DNA of 64,000 bases from Collinsella aerofaciens (GTDB lineage: Bacteria; Actinomycetota; Coriobacteriia; Coriobacteriales; Coriobacteriaceae), in the NCBI RefSeq assembly GCF_902364355.1, contig NZ_CABJDK010000004.1, positions 64,682 to 128,681 of the forward strand, written 5' to 3'. Shown piece by piece: positions 37,509 to 45,952 of the stretch; within the stretch, counting starts at the first letter, position 1, and each line of letters begins with the position of its first letter. The translations under genes were made by a program, and so were the position numbers. The notes beneath the pieces are model-generated. The model worked only from the letters and a program-made list of their open reading frames with translations. It did no database searches and had not been told where the DNA came from.

Positions 37509-38870
37509 CTACAAAATAAATCGAAGGACGTCGGAACGAAGCATATAGACAAACAGCAGCGCAAAGAGCGCGATGCCGACATAGCTGACGATTGTCTGCA
37601 CCTTCAGCGGCAGCTCGCGACCGGCAACCTTTTGGATGATCTCGATAACCAGCTTTCCCCCGTCGAGCGGAGGAATGGGCAGCAGGTTCATAAAGCCCAG
37701 TGAGAACGAGATGAGCGCGGCAAACGTCAAGAACGTCGCGGGACCGGCTGCCGCCGCCTGAGAAGACATGACGCTGATACCCACAATCGAGGTGGACTGA
37801 TCGAGTATCTCCATCGTATGCTGCGGCTGCAGCAGACGCATAACGCCCTCAGCAGTCTGCTGAACATAGGAGAACGACAGACGCGCCGAGGTGATAGGGT
37901 CCAAATGGACCACCTGCGTAGAGGCATAAACGCCCAAACGTTCGTCCTCATTGAGCGCGACCGAGGTCGAAAGATTCTTGCCATCGCGCTGATATTCAAT
38001 AGCGATATCGTCCTTGCCGGCAGCCTTGCCGATGGCATCATACACATCCATCCAGCTGGAGCAGGACACGCCATCGACACTAAGAATCGTGTCACCGGCC
38101 TCGATGCCCGCCTTGTCGGCTATCGAGCCTTCTTCGACCTGACCGATGACATTGCTATCGACCGGCACCGATACGCCGGCGATAGAGTAAATGCTCATAA
38201 GCAGCAAAAAGCCCGTCAGAATATTGACGAGAATGCCCGCGAGCAACATAAAGGCACGTTTGAGAAAACCCTGGCCAAGATAGGTATGCGAACGCTCCTG
38301 CTCAAAGAACTCCGAAGCAGTGACCGGCAGCTCCCACACATCGCCCTCAGTAGTTGCATGCTCTCGATCGAACCGGCGGCCGTCAAAGGTGGTATATCCC
38401 GCAGCGTCGCGCGGCAGCGTCTGGTACCTAACCGGATAGTAGCCAGGCGAAGGCTTCTCCCCCTCCTCGCACCAAGGCGCAATGGAACCCCAGCCCAAAA
38501 GCAAGGCACAAGCCTCGAGAACATCCTCCTCGGGCAGCTCCAGCTCAACGGAAAGGTCTGCAACCGAAACGCGACCATGGCGATAAATCGCGGCAAGCAC
38601 ACGGTCGGCGCACGAGACATCGGTCGGGTCCATACCGCAGATAGCGGCATAGCCACCAAGCAGCAGCGGCGTCATGCCAAACTTGGTACCGATGCGACGC
38701 GACGTATGATGAATGTCAAAGCGGCACGGCAGGCCCAAGAAAAACTCGGTGACGCGCACGCCGCACGCACGGGCCGCCAAAAAGTGGCCGCCCTCATGCA
38801 GAAACACGAGGACGGATAACATCAAAAGGCCCCAAAAGACCGAGGAAAGAACACTCAGAACAGTATCCAT
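37509..38870 (-). CDS. rseP: Site-2 protease RseP with a large cytosolic insert
   Basis: 453-residue intramembrane zinc metalloprotease. HEGGH at 25-29 (in the first membrane helix) and the NLLPIPPLDGGKL motif near the C terminus form the zinc site. A PDZ domain (about 240-310) lies between. Normally about 30 residues separate the GGYV-like strand and the second membrane segment; here about 82-190 are inserted, including helix-rich CADRVLAAIYRHGRVSVADL and LPEEDVLEACALLLGWGSIA, which look like a winged-helix fold. The ATG at 38870 is the first Met before the first helix. Located between dxr and ispG. Confidence 0.92.
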   Translation of the reverse strand: MDTVLSVLSSVFWGLLMLSVLVFLHEGGHFLAARACGVRVTEFFLGLPCRFDIHHTSRRIGTKFGMTPLLLGGYAAICGMDPTDVSCADRVLAAIYRHGRVSVADLSVELELPEEDVLEACALLLGWGSIAPWCEEGEKPSPGYYPVRYQTLPRDAAGYTTFDGRRFDREHATTEGDVWELPVTASEFFEQERSHTYLGQGFLKRAFMLLAGILVNILTGFLLLMSIYSIAGVSVPVDSNVIGQVEEGSIADKAGIEAGDTILSVDGVSCSSWMDVYDAIGKAAGKDDIAIEYQRDGKNLSTSVALNEDERLGVYASTQVVHLDPITSARLSFSYVQQTAEGVMRLLQPQHTMEILDQSTSIVGISVMSSQAAAAGPATFLTFAALISFSLGFMNLLPIPPLDGGKLVIEIIQKVAGRELPLKVQTIVSYVGIALFALLFVYMLRSDVLRFIL

Positions 38871-38893
38871 AAAACGAAAAGCAATCCTTACGA

Positions 38894-40081
38894 TTAAGAG
38901 CGGGTTGCAGCAAGCACCTCGGCGGCCTTGGCACGAGCCCACGTATCGATATCGCGAAGCTGCTCAAACGATGCGACCGCCTGTGTATCGTGTGCATCCA
39001 TGCACGACTCCACGATACGGTCGATATCGGTAAAGGTACAGGCATCGTGCAGGAAGGCATCGACGGCAACTTCGTTGGCGGCATTCAGCACGCATGGCAT
39101 GGTGCCGCCCGTCTTGCCGGCACGCTCGGCTAGCGCCAGGCAGCGGAACGTGTCCATATCGGCGGCATCAAAGGTGAGCTGCCCCAACTCACGAAAATCA
39201 AGACGAGGCGCCGGAGTATCCCAACGCTCAGGATACGAGAAGGCAAACTGAATGGGAATACGCATATCGGAGGCGCCAAGGTGTGCCATCACGGAGCCGT
39301 CGGCAAACTCGACCATAGAGTGGATCTTTGACTGGCGCTGAACGACCACGTTGATAAAGTCGAGGTCGCAACCGAACAGGTGCATCGCCTCGATACGCTC
39401 CAGGCCTTTGTTCATGAGGGTAGCGGAGTCGATGGTGATCTTAGCGCCCATGGCCCACGTGGGATGTGCCAGCGCATCGGCGCGTGTCACGCGATTGAGC
39501 TCGTCGCGCGTACGGCCAAAGAACGGACCACCCGAGCAAGTGAGCCAGATGCAGTGAACCTCGCGCGGATTCTCCCCCAGATAGCACTGGTAGATGGCGG
39601 AGTGCTCGGAGTCGACCGGAATGAGCTGACCCGGCTGCGCCAACGGCATAAGCAAGTCGCCACCGACGACGAGGGACTCCTTGTTGGCAAGGGCAAGGCG
39701 CTTATTCGAGGTCAAGGCCGCATGGCTCGCCTCGAGACCGGCGGCGCCCACAATAGCGACGAGCACGCAGTCGACATCGTCGCGACGCGCGAGCTCGCAA
39801 ACCGCCTGCGCGCCAACGCCGAGCTGTGTGCCCTCGGGCAACTCCTGCAGCACGGCGTCATCGCCATGAGCGACATCGGCAACGGCAACCGCCGGAACCG
39901 AGAACTCGCGGGCAGCGGCAACGAGCTCCGAGGTGCTGGAATTAACGGACAGCGCCGTCACCTGCAGTCGATCGGCATGCTGACGGCATACATCGAGTGC
40001 CTGCGTGCCGATAGAGCCCGTACAACCCAGGATGGCAACGCGAAGGCGTCCATCGGGGCCATACGTCGTCTGAAACGCCAT
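38894..40081 (-). CDS. dxr: 1-deoxy-D-xylulose 5-phosphate reductoisomerase
   Basis: 395 residues; converts DXP to MEP using NADPH. NADPH motif LGCTGSIGTQALDV, the substrate block VDSEHSAIYQCL-like segment and the metal-binding residues KITIDSATLMNKGLE are all present. The start codon shares a base with the cdsA stop (TAATG), so translation is coupled. With ispG in the same operon this supplies isoprenoid precursors used by uppS. Confidence 0.96.
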   Translation of the reverse strand: MAFQTTYGPDGRLRVAILGCTGSIGTQALDVCRQHADRLQVTALSVNSSTSELVAAAREFSVPAVAVADVAHGDDAVLQELPEGTQLGVGAQAVCELARRDDVDCVLVAIVGAAGLEASHAALTSNKRLALANKESLVVGGDLLMPLAQPGQLIPVDSEHSAIYQCYLGENPREVHCIWLTCSGGPFFGRTRDELNRVTRADALAHPTWAMGAKITIDSATLMNKGLERIEAMHLFGCDLDFINVVVQRQSKIHSMVEFADGSVMAHLGASDMRIPIQFAFSYPERWDTPAPRLDFRELGQLTFDAADMDTFRCLALAERAGKTGGTMPCVLNAANEVAVDAFLHDACTFTDIDRIVESCMDAHDTQAVASFEQLRDIDTWARAKAAEVLAATRS

Positions 40082-40995
40082 TACAGCACGCCTCCGATCA
40101 TCAGCAACAGCTGCGCGGTGATGCAGCCGAAGATAAGCGAATCGCTACGATCGAGCATTCCGCCGTGGCCCGGGATAAGGTTGCCGGAATCTTTGACGCC
40201 CACACCGCGCTTGATGCGCGACTCGATAAGGTCGCCGATAACGCCCAGAATGGACACGACCACGCCGCACAGCAGCGCATAGGGCAGGCTGAGCTTGTAG
40301 AAGTGCGTCGCCCACAGGATAAGCCAAATCAAAACCGAGCCCAAGATGCCGCCGGCAAACCCCTCCCAGCTCTTTTTGGGAGAGATCTTGGGAACCATCT
40401 TGTGCTTGCCGATACGGCTGCCCACGATGTAGGCAAACGAATCGGAAACCCAAAGGGACGCGCAAACGCCCACTGAAAGCAGGGCGCCGGCAAAACCGGG
40501 CACGGCATCGCGCAGCAGCACGATAGCCGACAGCATAAAGCCAGTGTAGATGGGACCCATGAGCGTCACGGCCACATCAGAGATGCGGGTACGCGGCGAC
40601 CAGACATACCAAATGCCCACAGCGAGCATCAAGGCAAAAAGCAGGGCATTCAGCAACATCGAATCGCCCAACGCCGACAGCGGAAAGAGTACGGCGGCAG
40701 CGATACCCATGCGCTCGTTAGCCATCTTGCCATCGAGCCTTGTCATACGGAAAAACTCATAGCAGCACAGACCGCTCATGACAGAAACAAAGATGGCCGT
40801 GGGCACGATACCCAAAACCAGGCACAGGATAAAGACAACGGCGTAGACGATACCGGCGGCGGCACGGGTAATAAAGCCCGCCAGCCACGAACCGGTGCCG
40901 CTCTTTGCTGCAGGTGCTCCCGCAGCGGCAGCCTTGCGCGCAGGCGCCGCGGAAACCGGCGTCTTGGGAGCAGATGCCTTGGGACGATCGGACAC
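40081..40995 (-). CDS. cdsA: Phosphatidate cytidylyltransferase
   Basis: 304 residues. Makes CDP-diacylglycerol. The C-terminal signature SRIKRGVGVKDSGNLIPGHG followed by GMLDRSDS fits the CdsA family; seven or so membrane helices are evident. The first 35 residues are an Ala/Lys/Pro-rich soluble leader (KASAPKTPVSAAPARKAAAAGA), longer than in most homologues. GTG start behind CGAGGAGGCTTAATC. Confidence 0.93.
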   Translation of the reverse strand: MSDRPKASAPKTPVSAAPARKAAAAGAPAAKSGTGSWLAGFITRAAAGIVYAVVFILCLVLGIVPTAIFVSVMSGLCCYEFFRMTRLDGKMANERMGIAAAVLFPLSALGDSMLLNALLFALMLAVGIWYVWSPRTRISDVAVTLMGPIYTGFMLSAIVLLRDAVPGFAGALLSVGVCASLWVSDSFAYIVGSRIGKHKMVPKISPKKSWEGFAGGILGSVLIWLILWATHFYKLSLPYALLCGVVVSILGVIGDLIESRIKRGVGVKDSGNLIPGHGGMLDRSDSLIFGCITAQLLLMIGGVL

Positions 40996-40997
40996 GA

Positions 40998-41792
40998 TTA
41001 AGCCTCCTCGGTCTTGCTCAGTCCACCAAACCTACGGTCACGGCCCTGATAGGCCAAAATGGCGTCGACAAGGCCCCAACGATCAAAGTCGGGCCAATAG
41101 GTATCGGTGACGTAGAATTCGGAATAAGCCACCTGCCAAAGCAGATAGTTCGAAAGGCGCAGCTCACCAGAGGTGCGAATCACAAGCTCAGGATCGGGAA
41201 GACCGGCGGTATAGAGGTGGGAAGCCACCATGTCGTCATCAATCGCGGCAGGATCGATCTTACCGGCGGCAGCGTCGAATGCGATCTGACGGACAGCGCG
41301 GGTAATCTCGGCACGCGCGCCGTAGTTGACGGCAAGCGCCAGCGTCATACCGGTGTGATTGGCGCACTCGGCTAGACCGCGTTCAAAAACGTCGCGAGTC
41401 TTCTTGGGCAGCGCTGAAATATCACCCAAAAAGACAACACGCACGTTTTCGCGCTTCAGAAGCGGCAGCTCGTCGATAAACGTCTTGGCAAACAGATGCA
41501 TCAAGACGTTGACCTCATGCTGCGGACGGTTCCAGTTTTCGGTAGAAAACGCATAGGCAGAAAGCACGTCGACGCCCAGGCGCACGCAGGCGGTAATGAT
41601 CTCGCGCAGCGAGAGGATACCCGCCTTGTGGCCCTCAGTGCGCGCAAGACCGCGCGACGTGGCCCAACGACCGTTGCCGTCCATGATGCACGAGATATGG
41701 TGCGGAATGTTATTGAGGTCAAGGTCGGAAAAACCGACGCCCGCAGGGGCGTCGGCAAAGTACTCGACCAGTTTATGCTCGTCGTATTGCAC
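40998..41792 (-). CDS. uppS: Undecaprenyl diphosphate synthase
   Basis: 264 residues, cis-prenyltransferase that makes the C55 lipid carrier for peptidoglycan synthesis. Active-site motif HISCIMDGNGRWATSRG, Ser/Glu motif AYAFSTENWNRP and the C-terminal RTSGELRLSNYLLWQVAYSE are typical. GTG start with GGAGATCTAAG before it, one base after the frr stop. In context it links frr-pyrH with cdsA-dxr, the classical bacterial order. Confidence 0.95.
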   Translation of the reverse strand: MQYDEHKLVEYFADAPAGVGFSDLDLNNIPHHISCIMDGNGRWATSRGLARTEGHKAGILSLREIITACVRLGVDVLSAYAFSTENWNRPQHEVNVLMHLFAKTFIDELPLLKRENVRVVFLGDISALPKKTRDVFERGLAECANHTGMTLALAVNYGARAEITRAVRQIAFDAAAGKIDPAAIDDDMVASHLYTAGLPDPELVIRTSGELRLSNYLLWQVAYSEFYVTDTYWPDFDRWGLVDAILAYQGRDRRFGGLSKTEEA

Positions 41793-41793
41793 C

Positions 41794-42330
41794 TTAGATC
41801 TCCATGACCTCGGCTTCTTTTTCCTTCAGAAGCTCCTCGACCTTGGCGACATACTCATCGGTGTGCTTCTGGACCTTGGCCTGCTCGCGACGGACATCGT
41901 CCTCGGTGAGCTCCTCATCGCGCTCGAGCTTGTTGTTAAAGTCGCGACGGATGTTACGGATAGACACCTTGGCCTGCTCGGCGTACTCGCGGCACTCCTT
42001 GACGAGCTCGCGACGGCGCTCCTCAGTGGGAGCCGGGAACGGAAGACGAACGACGGTGCCATCGGAGTTGGGGGTAATACCCAGATCGGAAGCGCCGATG
42101 GCCTTGACGATAGCATTGATGAGCGCCTTGTCCCACGGCTCGATGAGCAGCATGTGGGCCTCGGGGGTCTTGACGGCGGCAACCTGCGTGACCGGCGTGG
42201 GAACACCGTAATAATCGACGGTGATGTCGGACAGAATGTTGGCATTGGCGCGGCCGGTACGAACCTTGGAGAAGTTATGCTTGAGGGACTCGAGCGACTT
42301 GTCCATATGGGCGGTGATGTTCTCTGCCAT
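41794..42330 (-). CDS. frr: Ribosome recycling factor
   Basis: 178 residues with the family features MDKSLESLKHNFSKVRTGRAN at the N terminus and VSIRNIRRDFNNKLERDEELTEDD in the helical bundle. Releases ribosomes after termination together with EF-G. AGGAGGATTAAGC precedes the ATG; three bases after the pyrH stop. Confidence 0.97.
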   Translation of the reverse strand: MAENITAHMDKSLESLKHNFSKVRTGRANANILSDITVDYYGVPTPVTQVAAVKTPEAHMLLIEPWDKALINAIVKAIGASDLGITPNSDGTVVRLPFPAPTEERRRELVKECREYAEQAKVSIRNIRRDFNNKLERDEELTEDDVRREQAKVQKHTDEYVAKVEELLKEKEAEVMEI

Positions 42331-42332
42331 GC

Positions 42333-43055
42333 TTAATCCTCCTGATAGACGAGCGTGCCGACGGGCTCACCCGCGAGCGCGCGCTTGACGGTGTCCTCGC
42401 CATCGATGTTGAGGACCAAAATCGGCATACGGTTATCCTGGCACAGTGCCGTAGCCGTGGAATCCATAACCTGCAGACCGCGGACGAGAACCTCGTGATA
42501 GGTAATCTTGTCAAAACGGACGGCATCGGCGCACTTGACGGGATCCTTGTCGTAGATGCCGTCAACCTTGGTGGCCTTAATCAGAATCTCCGCACCGATC
42601 TCGCAGGCGCGAAGGGCCGCGGCGGTGTCAGTCGTAAAGTACGGATTGCCCGAGCCGGCGGCGAAGATAACGACATTACCCTTGGACAGGTGGTTGATAG
42701 CACGACGACGAATATAGGGCTCGCAGATCTCGTTCATCTGGATAGCGCTCATCACGCGGCAGGGAACATCGTTATGCTCGAAGGCATCCTGCAGGGCGAG
42801 CGCGTTCATAACGGTTGCCAGCATGCCCATGTAGTCGGCCTGAGCACGCTCCATGCCACCGGCAGCGCCGGCCATGCCACGGAAAATATTGCCGCCGCCG
42901 ACAACGACGCCGACCTCATGGCCAACGGCGAGCAGCTCCTTGACCTGCTTGGCAAGATGGTCGGTAACCTTGGGGTCAATGCCATATTGGCCGTCGCCCA
43001 TCAGTGCTTCGCCGGAAAGCTTAAGAAGCACGCGTTTATATCGGATGTCGGACAA
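42333..43055 (-). CDS. pyrH: Uridylate kinase
   Basis: 240 residues; phosphorylates UMP to UDP, linking the pyr operon to nucleotide pools. The amino-acid kinase-like N terminus [15 protein letters not shown] and the [14 protein letters not shown] and [15 protein letters not shown] motifs are present. Starts at a TTG preceded by AGGAGGATCGCT at good spacing. First gene of the long lipid/isoprenoid operon. Confidence 0.96.
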   Translation of the reverse strand: MSDIRYKRVLLKLSGEALMGDGQYGIDPKVTDHLAKQVKELLAVGHEVGVVVGGGNIFRGMAGAAGGMERAQADYMGMLATVMNALALQDAFEHNDVPCRVMSAIQMNEICEPYIRRRAINHLSKGNVVIFAAGSGNPYFTTDTAAALRACEIGAEILIKATKVDGIYDKDPVKCADAVRFDKITYHEVLVRGLQVMDSTATALCQDNRMPILVLNIDGEDTVKRALAGEPVGTLVYQED

Positions 43056-43084
43056 AGCGATCCTCCTTTAATTAGACTCTCAAT

Positions 43085-43090
43085 ATGATA
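43085..43090 (-). promoter_or_regulatory. Extended -10 of the pyrH operon promoter
   Basis: Minus-strand TGATATCAT (extended -10), about 30 nt ahead of the pyrH start and just after the tsf terminator. -35 not convincing. Confidence 0.5.
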
Positions 43091-43113
43091 TCAAAGGCTC
43101 TGATAAGAGCCAT

Positions 43114-43150
43114 GAAAAAGCAGGCTGTGAGTAAAACCCACAGCCTGCTC
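43114..43150 (-). terminator. Rho-independent terminator after tsf
   Basis: Minus-strand GAGCAGGCTGTG-GGTTTTACT-CACAGCCTGCTTTTTC, a 12-bp stem with T-run. Separates rpsB-tsf from the pyrH operon. Confidence 0.9.
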
Positions 43151-43172
43151 ATTACCAGCTACAAGAGCTTAT

Positions 43173-44042
43173 TTACTCGCCACGGACCAGACGGTCAAAG
43201 GCAACGACGGTAATGGTGTCGCCGAGCTCCTTGGAGACCCGCTCAGCGTACTTCTTGATGGTGAGGGAGCTGTCCTTGATGAACTCCTGCTCGGTGAGCA
43301 CGGACTGCTTGTAGAACTTCTCCAGACGACCAACAGCCATCTTCTCCTGGATAGCCTCGGGCTTGCCGGACTCGGCAGCCTGGGCCATGTAGATCTGCTT
43401 CTCGTGCTCGACGGTCTCGGCCGGAACCTGATCGCGGGTGGCGCAGATCGGTGCGACGGCGGCAACCTGAAGGGCAACGTCGTGAGCGAAGGTCTTGAAG
43501 GACTCAGCCTGAGCGGTCTCGGCCTTCTCGAAGGCGAACTCGACGAGGACGCCGATCTTACCACCCATGTGGATGTAAGAAGCGAGCGCGCCGTTCTCGG
43601 CCTTGCGGGCAGCGAAGCGGGAGATCTTCATGTTCTCGCCCATGATGTGAATCATCTCGGTGAGCTCGGAGGAAACGGTCTCCTCGCCCATCGGCTTCTC
43701 GAGCAGAGCGTCGACGTCAGCAGGCTCGGTGGTAGCGACAACCTCAGCGACCTTGGAAGCAAAGCCAGTGAACTTGGCGTTGGAGCCAACGAAGTCGGTC
43801 TCGCAGGAGAGCTCGAGCAGAGCGCCGGTCTTGCCATCCTCGGAGACGAACGCGGCGACAGCGCCCTCGTTGGTCTCACGGCCAGCCTTCTTGGCAGCCT
43901 TGGCAAGGCCGTTCTTACGCAGAACGTCGACAGCGGCGTCCATGTCGCCGTCAGCCTCGACGAGAGCCTTCTTGCACTCCATCATCGGGGAGTCGGTCAT
44001 CTCGCGGAGCTGCTTGACCATAGCGGCGGTAATCTGGGCCAT
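43173..44042 (-). CDS. tsf: Elongation factor Ts
   Basis: 289 residues. Guanine-nucleotide exchange factor of EF-Tu, with the N-terminal UBA-like domain MVKQLREMTDSPMMECKKAL, the core SCETDFVGSN segment (ELSCETDFVGSNAKF) and a complete C terminus. GAAAGGAACCACA precedes the ATG at 44042. Paired with rpsB as in nearly all bacteria. Confidence 0.97.
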   Translation of the reverse strand: MAQITAAMVKQLREMTDSPMMECKKALVEADGDMDAAVDVLRKNGLAKAAKKAGRETNEGAVAAFVSEDGKTGALLELSCETDFVGSNAKFTGFASKVAEVVATTEPADVDALLEKPMGEETVSSELTEMIHIMGENMKISRFAARKAENGALASYIHMGGKIGVLVEFAFEKAETAQAESFKTFAHDVALQVAAVAPICATRDQVPAETVEHEKQIYMAQAAESGKPEAIQEKMAVGRLEKFYKQSVLTEQEFIKDSSLTIKKYAERVSKELGDTITVVAFDRLVRGE

Positions 44043-44087
44043 TGTGGTTCCTTTCAAAGAGATGAAAAAGAATTAACTAAGACTGAT

Positions 44088-44816
44088 TTACTCGGCCTTG
44101 GGCTCAGCGGCCATCTCGGCCTCGGAGACCTGCTCCTTGCCGGAGCCAGCGAGGCAGGCGTCAGCCATGAGCTCGCACATAAGGGTGACAGCAGAGATAG
44201 CGTCATCGTTGCAGGGGATGCCGTACTCGACCTCGTCGGGATCGGAGTTGGTGTCGATCAGAGCGACGACGGGGATGTTCAGGCGCTGAGCCTCCTTGAT
44301 GGCGTTCTCCTCGCGCTTGGTGTCGATGACGAAGAGAGCCTGGGGCAGACCCTTCATGTCGCGGGCACCACCGAGGTTGGTCTGGAGCTTGGTGAGCTCC
44401 TTGCCGAGAACAGCCTGCTCCTTCTTGGGGAGCACTGCCATGCGGCCGTCCTCGACCATGGCCTCGAGCTCCTCCATGCGGTTGATGCGGGAGCGGATGG
44501 TGACGAAGTTGGTCAGCATGCCGCCGAGCCAACGCTGGTTGATGTAAGGCATGTTGGCGCGCTCAGCAGCGTTCTTGACGGCCTCCTGAGCCTGCTTCTT
44601 GGTGCCGACGAACAGCACGTTGCCGCCCTTGGCGACGTTCTTGACGAAGGTGTAGGCCTGATCGGCGTCGAGGATGGTCTGCTTGAGGTCGAGGATGTAG
44701 ATGCCGTTGCGCTCACCGAAGATGAACGGCTTCATCTTGGGGTTCCAGCGACGGGTCTGGTGACCGAAGTGGCAGCCGGCCTCGAGCAGGGTGCGGATAT
44801 TAATCTTGGTAGCCAT
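44088..44816 (-). CDS. rpsB: 30S ribosomal protein S2
   Basis: 242 residues. [31 protein letters not shown] and the NPD motif in [18 protein letters not shown] segment are diagnostic. CAGGAGGTTTAAC precedes the ATG. First gene of the rpsB-tsf unit with a strong promoter upstream; rpsB is often autoregulated, but I did not identify an RNA motif in the ~140-nt leader. Confidence 0.97.
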   Translation of the reverse strand: MATKINIRTLLEAGCHFGHQTRRWNPKMKPFIFGERNGIYILDLKQTILDADQAYTFVKNVAKGGNVLFVGTKKQAQEAVKNAAERANMPYINQRWLGGMLTNFVTIRSRINRMEELEAMVEDGRMAVLPKKEQAVLGKELTKLQTNLGGARDMKGLPQALFVIDTKREENAIKEAQRLNIPVVALIDTNSDPDEVEYGIPCNDDAISAVTLMCELMADACLAGSGKEQVSEAEMAAEPKAE

Positions 44817-44957
44817 GTTAAACCTCCTGTGGTTTGCCTCCGCGCGGGGTCATCCTCCAAAACCAACCCGGACATGTGCTACCAAAGCCCGGGCACCACG
44901 GTATGAAGTAGCCGCGCGTGCGTGATAAAAACCTGTTGCCGTGAAGCAACCCGATGA

Positions 44958-44986
44958 ATGATAGCAGGAATGCATCTTCCTGCCAA
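44958..44986 (-). promoter_or_regulatory. Promoter of rpsB-tsf
   Basis: Minus-strand TTGGCA (44981-44986), exactly 17 bp spacer, TATCAT (44958-44963) with a TG extended -10 (TGCTATCAT). The best consensus promoter in the window; it predicts a leader of about 130 nt. Confidence 0.75.
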
Positions 44987-45035
44987 CCCGCAATCAAAAC
45001 CACACACCTGAGCGCGGCGCGGGACGTCCCAGCCA

Positions 45036-45878
45036 CTATTCGCCGCGGGGATGGGCTTGAGCCACAGCCCGCTTAAGCCGATCGGGTGTGAGATGCGTGT
45101 AGATCTGCGTCGTGGACAGGCTCGCATGACCCAGCAGCTCTTGAACCGAGCGCAGGTCCGCGCCGCCCTCGAGCAAGTCGGTCGCAAAGGTATGGCGCAT
45201 CGCATGCGGGGCGATGTCGGCCGGAATGCCGGCGAGCGTCGCCAGCGTATGGAACCGCCGCCTGAGCATGGCTGCACTCATGCGATTACCGCGCGCCGAT
45301 ATAAGCAGCGGATGCGGCCCGGTAGCGGGGTCACGACGCTTTGCCTGAGCGAGCAACTTCGGCCTCCCCTCCTCAATATAGAGACGCGTCGCCTCGAGCG
45401 CACGACGATACAGGGGGACGATACGTTCTTTGCTCCCCTTGCCCCACAGGCGCAGCGTGCGTTCGGACCACGCAATGGACTCCACATTGAGTGCTGCGAG
45501 CTCTGAGATACGGGCGCCCGAGGCATAGAGCAGCTCGAGCATCGCCGCATCGCGCAGTCCCGCGGGTGTTGAGGTATCAGGCGTCTTGAGCAGCGCATCG
45601 ACCTGCTTGATCGTAAGGACGCCCGGCAGGTCACGCGGCAGCTTGGGCGATGCGATCGCCGAGACTGCATCGCCCTCGACAATCCCCTCGGCAGCCATCC
45701 AGCGATAGAGCGATCGGATAGCCGAAAGGTGCGCCGCAAGCGTTCGGGGAGCCACCTGTTCACGCGAAAGCTCGGCAAGATAGCGACGAATGGTGCGCAC
45801 GTCGGCAGCGAAGGCATCGATATCCTCGCGCTCGCACCAGGCAGCAAAGCGCTCCAGCCTCGAGCCATAGGCCGTCAC
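45036..45878 (-). CDS. xerC: Tyrosine recombinase XerC/XerD-like; N terminus probably extends to 45956
   Basis: Site-specific tyrosine recombinase acting on chromosome dimers. Catalytic residues: Arg in SGARISELAAL, HxxR in HAMRHTFATDLLEGGADL, His in LLGHAS and Tyr in QIYTHLT. From the GTG at 45878 it has 280 residues. Upstream the same frame continues with ...FDLYDAVDSFIAYIARVEG and LSPNTV, which is the expected first helix of the core-binding domain. There is no ATG, GTG or TTG there; an ATA at 45956 has GGAGG nine bases upstream. XerC versus XerD cannot be decided. Overlaps the trmFO end if extended. Confidence 0.85.
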   Translation of the reverse strand: MTAYGSRLERFAAWCEREDIDAFAADVRTIRRYLAELSREQVAPRTLAAHLSAIRSLYRWMAAEGIVEGDAVSAIASPKLPRDLPGVLTIKQVDALLKTPDTSTPAGLRDAAMLELLYASGARISELAALNVESIAWSERTLRLWGKGSKERIVPLYRRALEATRLYIEEGRPKLLAQAKRRDPATGPHPLLISARGNRMSAAMLRRRFHTLATLAGIPADIAPHAMRHTFATDLLEGGADLRSVQELLGHASLSTTQIYTHLTPDRLKRAVAQAHPRGE

Positions 45879-45952
45879 CGTGTTGGGAGAAAGTCCCTCG
45901 ACACGTGCGATATAGGCGATAAACGAGTCGACGGCATCGTACAGGTCAAAGG

